Assembly: GCA_015064185.1 (NCBI GenBank) | Contig: SVSS01000003.1 | Span: forward strand, 1 to 64,000 | Source of the DNA: Oscillospiraceae bacterium | GTDB taxonomy: Bacteria > Bacillota > Clostridia > Oscillospirales > CAG-272 | DNA: 64,000 bases | Reading direction: 5' to 3' | Position numbers and translations under genes: made by a program | Notes under the pieces: model-generated | Told to the model about the DNA's origin: nothing | What the model saw: only the letters and a program-made list of their open reading frames with translations | Database searches by the model: none | In this document: in pieces, positions 63,995-64,000 of the stretch | How positions within the stretch are numbered: the first letter of the stretch is position 1 | Layout of the letters: each line of letters begins with the position of its first letter

Positions 63995-64000
63995 GAAAGA

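Overview
The window is about 64 kb of a Clostridia (Firmicutes) chromosome of roughly 50% G+C, and it spans the replication origin. The taxonomic call rests on four things seen in the sequence: the dnaA-dnaN-recF-remB-gyrB-gyrA order, a spoIIE gene (sporulation), Bacillus-type parS sites, and near-consensus sigma-A promoters (TTGACA-N16 to 18-TATAAT) with strong AGGAGG ribosome binding sites. No rRNA, tRNA, CRISPR array, intact insertion sequence or prophage was found. Many short palindromic repeats fill the spacers, as is common in uncultured gut Clostridia.

Layout. 0-7.5 kb: the tail of an unrecognised gene, a Dabb protein, a MATE exporter, radC, a PfoR-type EIIC permease and a copper P-type ATPase with metal-binding domains at both ends. 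7.7-16.7 kb: dnaA, an oriC-like spacer with six DnaA-box-like sites, then dnaN, recF, remB, gyrB and gyrA. 16.9-29.8 kb: a secreted or membrane-anchored unknown, an acyl-CoA synthetase, and a leftward block of mnmG, rsmG, a Noc-like ParB, parA, parB, serS and a membrane protein, with four perfect parS sites beside parA. 30-36 kb: an ACT protein with its UPF0210 partner, a spacer with a second DnaA-box cluster, split transketolase, an RNHCP protein, a degenerate carboxypeptidase-like lipoprotein and an MscS channel. 36-41 kb: aspS, a phosphoribosyltransferase, holA and a GMP synthase lacking its glutaminase domain. 41-48.6 kb: an ABC exporter pair, then a LanFEG/CprABC-like peptide-resistance module with its own two-component system. 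48.6-64 kb: a YhhN-like protein, an MBL hydrolase, a SLOG protein, spoIIE, an XRE regulator, tcdA, a manganese-riboswitch-controlled cation ATPase, a GNAT enzyme, a YegP-type protein, rnmV, uppP, rarA and a U32 protein.

How it fits together. Replication and segregation genes are concentrated here: DnaA and two groups of DnaA boxes, the beta clamp, the delta subunit, RecF, gyrase, RarA, and ParABS with a second ParB. The parAB/rsmG/mnmG block keeps the Bacillus gene order but lies on the gyrA side of dnaA and reads toward the putative origin, so it would be replicated head-on if oriC lies between dnaA and dnaN. Envelope and metal stress form a second theme: MATE, CopA, the riboswitch-controlled Ca/Mn-type ATPase, the Cpr/Lan-like module, UppP and MscS.

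The most unusual unexplained structure is a 278-bp element (28984-29261) between mnmG and its upstream neighbour. It is closed by a 24-bp perfect inverted repeat and contains further nested inverted repeats that would fold as a branched RNA. It could be a structured RNA or a MITE. Other points worth following are the DnaA-box cluster at 31.9-32.0 kb, a consensus promoter with no gene beyond the 3' end of spoIIE, and a 33-codon single-membrane-span ORF after guaA.
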